NCBI GenBank assembly: GCA_903830985.1
Contig: CAIKVZ010000225.1
Location: 1-64,000, forward strand
Origin: an uncultured beta proteobacterium
GTDB lineage: Bacteria; Pseudomonadota; Gammaproteobacteria; Burkholderiales; Burkholderiaceae_C
Length of the DNA: 64,000 bases
Direction of reading: 5' to 3'
Shown piece by piece: positions 63,643 through 64,000 of the stretch. Under the pieces are notes generated by a model. The model had not been told where the DNA came from, searched no databases, and saw only the letters and a list, made by a program, of their open reading frames with translations. Both the position numbers and the translations under genes were made by a program. The stretch's first letter is position 1. Each line of letters opens with the position of its first letter.

Positions 63643-63726
63643 CGTCATCGCGAGCGCAGCGTGGCGATCCATGACTTCAGCAGCATCCAACGATGGACTG
63701 CCACGGCCTGCGGCCTCGCAGTGACG
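63643..63726. repeat. second copy of the palindromic repeat element
   Basis: Left arm 63643-63673 starts CGTCATCGCGAG and ends GGCGATCCATG; right arm 63693-63726 ends CCTCGCAGTGACG. These match the arms of the element inside dnaE2 (11965-12084), with a shorter right arm. Here it is intergenic, between a transporter gene and an SDR gene. Confidence 0.75.
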
Positions 63727-63777
63727 CGTGGTTTTTCCCACGAATCGGCGTATGTTCATGGAAAGGGGCCATCGCCC

Positions 63778-64000
63778 TCAGATTGCAAAACCGTCGTCGG
63801 CCGCGATGATGGCGCCGTTCACGAAATGGCTTTGCGCGCTGGCCAGCAGCACGATCAGCGCGTCCAGGTCCTCGGGCTTGCCGACACGCTTGCGCGGCAG
63901 CATGGCGACAAGCTTTTGCCCGGCCTCGGTCTGCCAATGGTGGTTGTTGATTTCGGTGTCAATGTAGCCCGGGCAGATGGCGTTCACGTTGATGCCGAAC
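63778..64000 (-). CDS. short-chain dehydrogenase/reductase, C-terminal part (cut by window end)
   Basis: The last ~74 residues of an SDR. GINVNAICPGYIDTEINNHHW is the conserved NxxxPGxxxT segment after the active site. LPRKRVGKPEDLDALIVLLASAQSHFVNGAIIAADDGFAI is the usual C-terminal end. The gene continues beyond 64000, so the cofactor and catalytic Tyr-Lys residues are not visible. The role cannot be specified further. Confidence 0.85.
   Translation of the reverse strand, partial: FGINVNAICPGYIDTEINNHHWQTEAGQKLVAMLPRKRVGKPEDLDALIVLLASAQSHFVNGAIIAADDGFAI

Overview
The window is GC-rich, gene-dense bacterial DNA. I infer a betaproteobacterium of the order Burkholderiales, probably Comamonadaceae, from the SOS-controlled imuA-imuB-dnaE2 cassette, two branched-chain amino acid (Liv) ABC transporters, a PAS-LuxR/CoA-transferase pair, a pyrophosphate-type phosphofructokinase and many c-di-GMP and chemotaxis proteins. 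No rRNA, tRNA, CRISPR array, integrase or complete insertion sequence was seen. All product names come from reading motifs; no database search was run.

Layout. 0.3-3.1 kb: nudC and a divergent NERD-helicase. 3.1-3.7 kb: a BrnT/BrnA toxin-antitoxin pair. 3.7-9.7 kb: a leftward operon of two LiaF-like membrane proteins, a LytS-type kinase, a LytTR regulator, a secreted prolyl oligopeptidase and a GNAT-DUF924 fusion, with a candidate LytTR operator upstream. 9.9-11.1 kb: a PIN/RHH pair and a DUF4160/DUF2442 pair; the latter lies between 28-bp direct repeats, one of which is the 3' end of dnaE2. 11.2-16.7 kb: dnaE2, imuB and imuA (leftward) behind a perfect SOS box. dnaE2 carries an in-frame palindromic repeat element that recurs at 63.6 kb. 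16.9-21.3 kb: livKHMGF. 21.4-24.0 kb: a class I c-di-GMP riboswitch ahead of a sedolisin-like lipoprotein. 24.0-26.8 kb: TlpA-like thioredoxin, outer-membrane protein, DUF2946 protein and PCu(A)C copper chaperone. 26.8-31.3 kb: two chemoreceptors around two free sCache proteins.

31.5-38.0 kb: a zinc-ribbon/PH protein diverging from a tightly coupled four-gene operon (unknown protein, ClpB-like AAA+ ATPase, radical SAM enzyme, membrane Ser/Thr kinase with zinc ribbons). I do not recognise this as a named system, and it is the best candidate for something undescribed. 38.1-45.5 kb: uracil permease, then an NTF2-like/cupredoxin/GGDEF-EAL operon and a convergent 7TM-GGDEF-EAL protein. 45.6-47.6 kb: 3-oxoacid CoA-transferase and a divergent PAS-LuxR regulator. 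47.6-52.5 kb: a second Liv transporter in which LivH, LivM and LivG are one polypeptide. 52.6-56.0 kb: a small unknown protein, alanine dehydrogenase and a YhgE/Pip protein. 56.1-60.8 kb: a leftward signalling operon (short unknown protein, HDOD, PhnD-like binding protein, multi-PAS histidine kinase). 60.8-64.0 kb: thioesterase, phosphofructokinase, DMT exporter and the 3' part of an SDR gene cut by the window edge.

How the genes connect. Several parts converge on c-di-GMP: a riboswitch and two EAL proteins whose GGDEF domains look degenerate. Metabolically, the two Liv importers, alanine dehydrogenase and the CoA-transferase suggest growth on amino and organic acids. Three toxin-antitoxin-like modules lie within 8 kb, and two of them have promoter palindromes that fit autoregulation.
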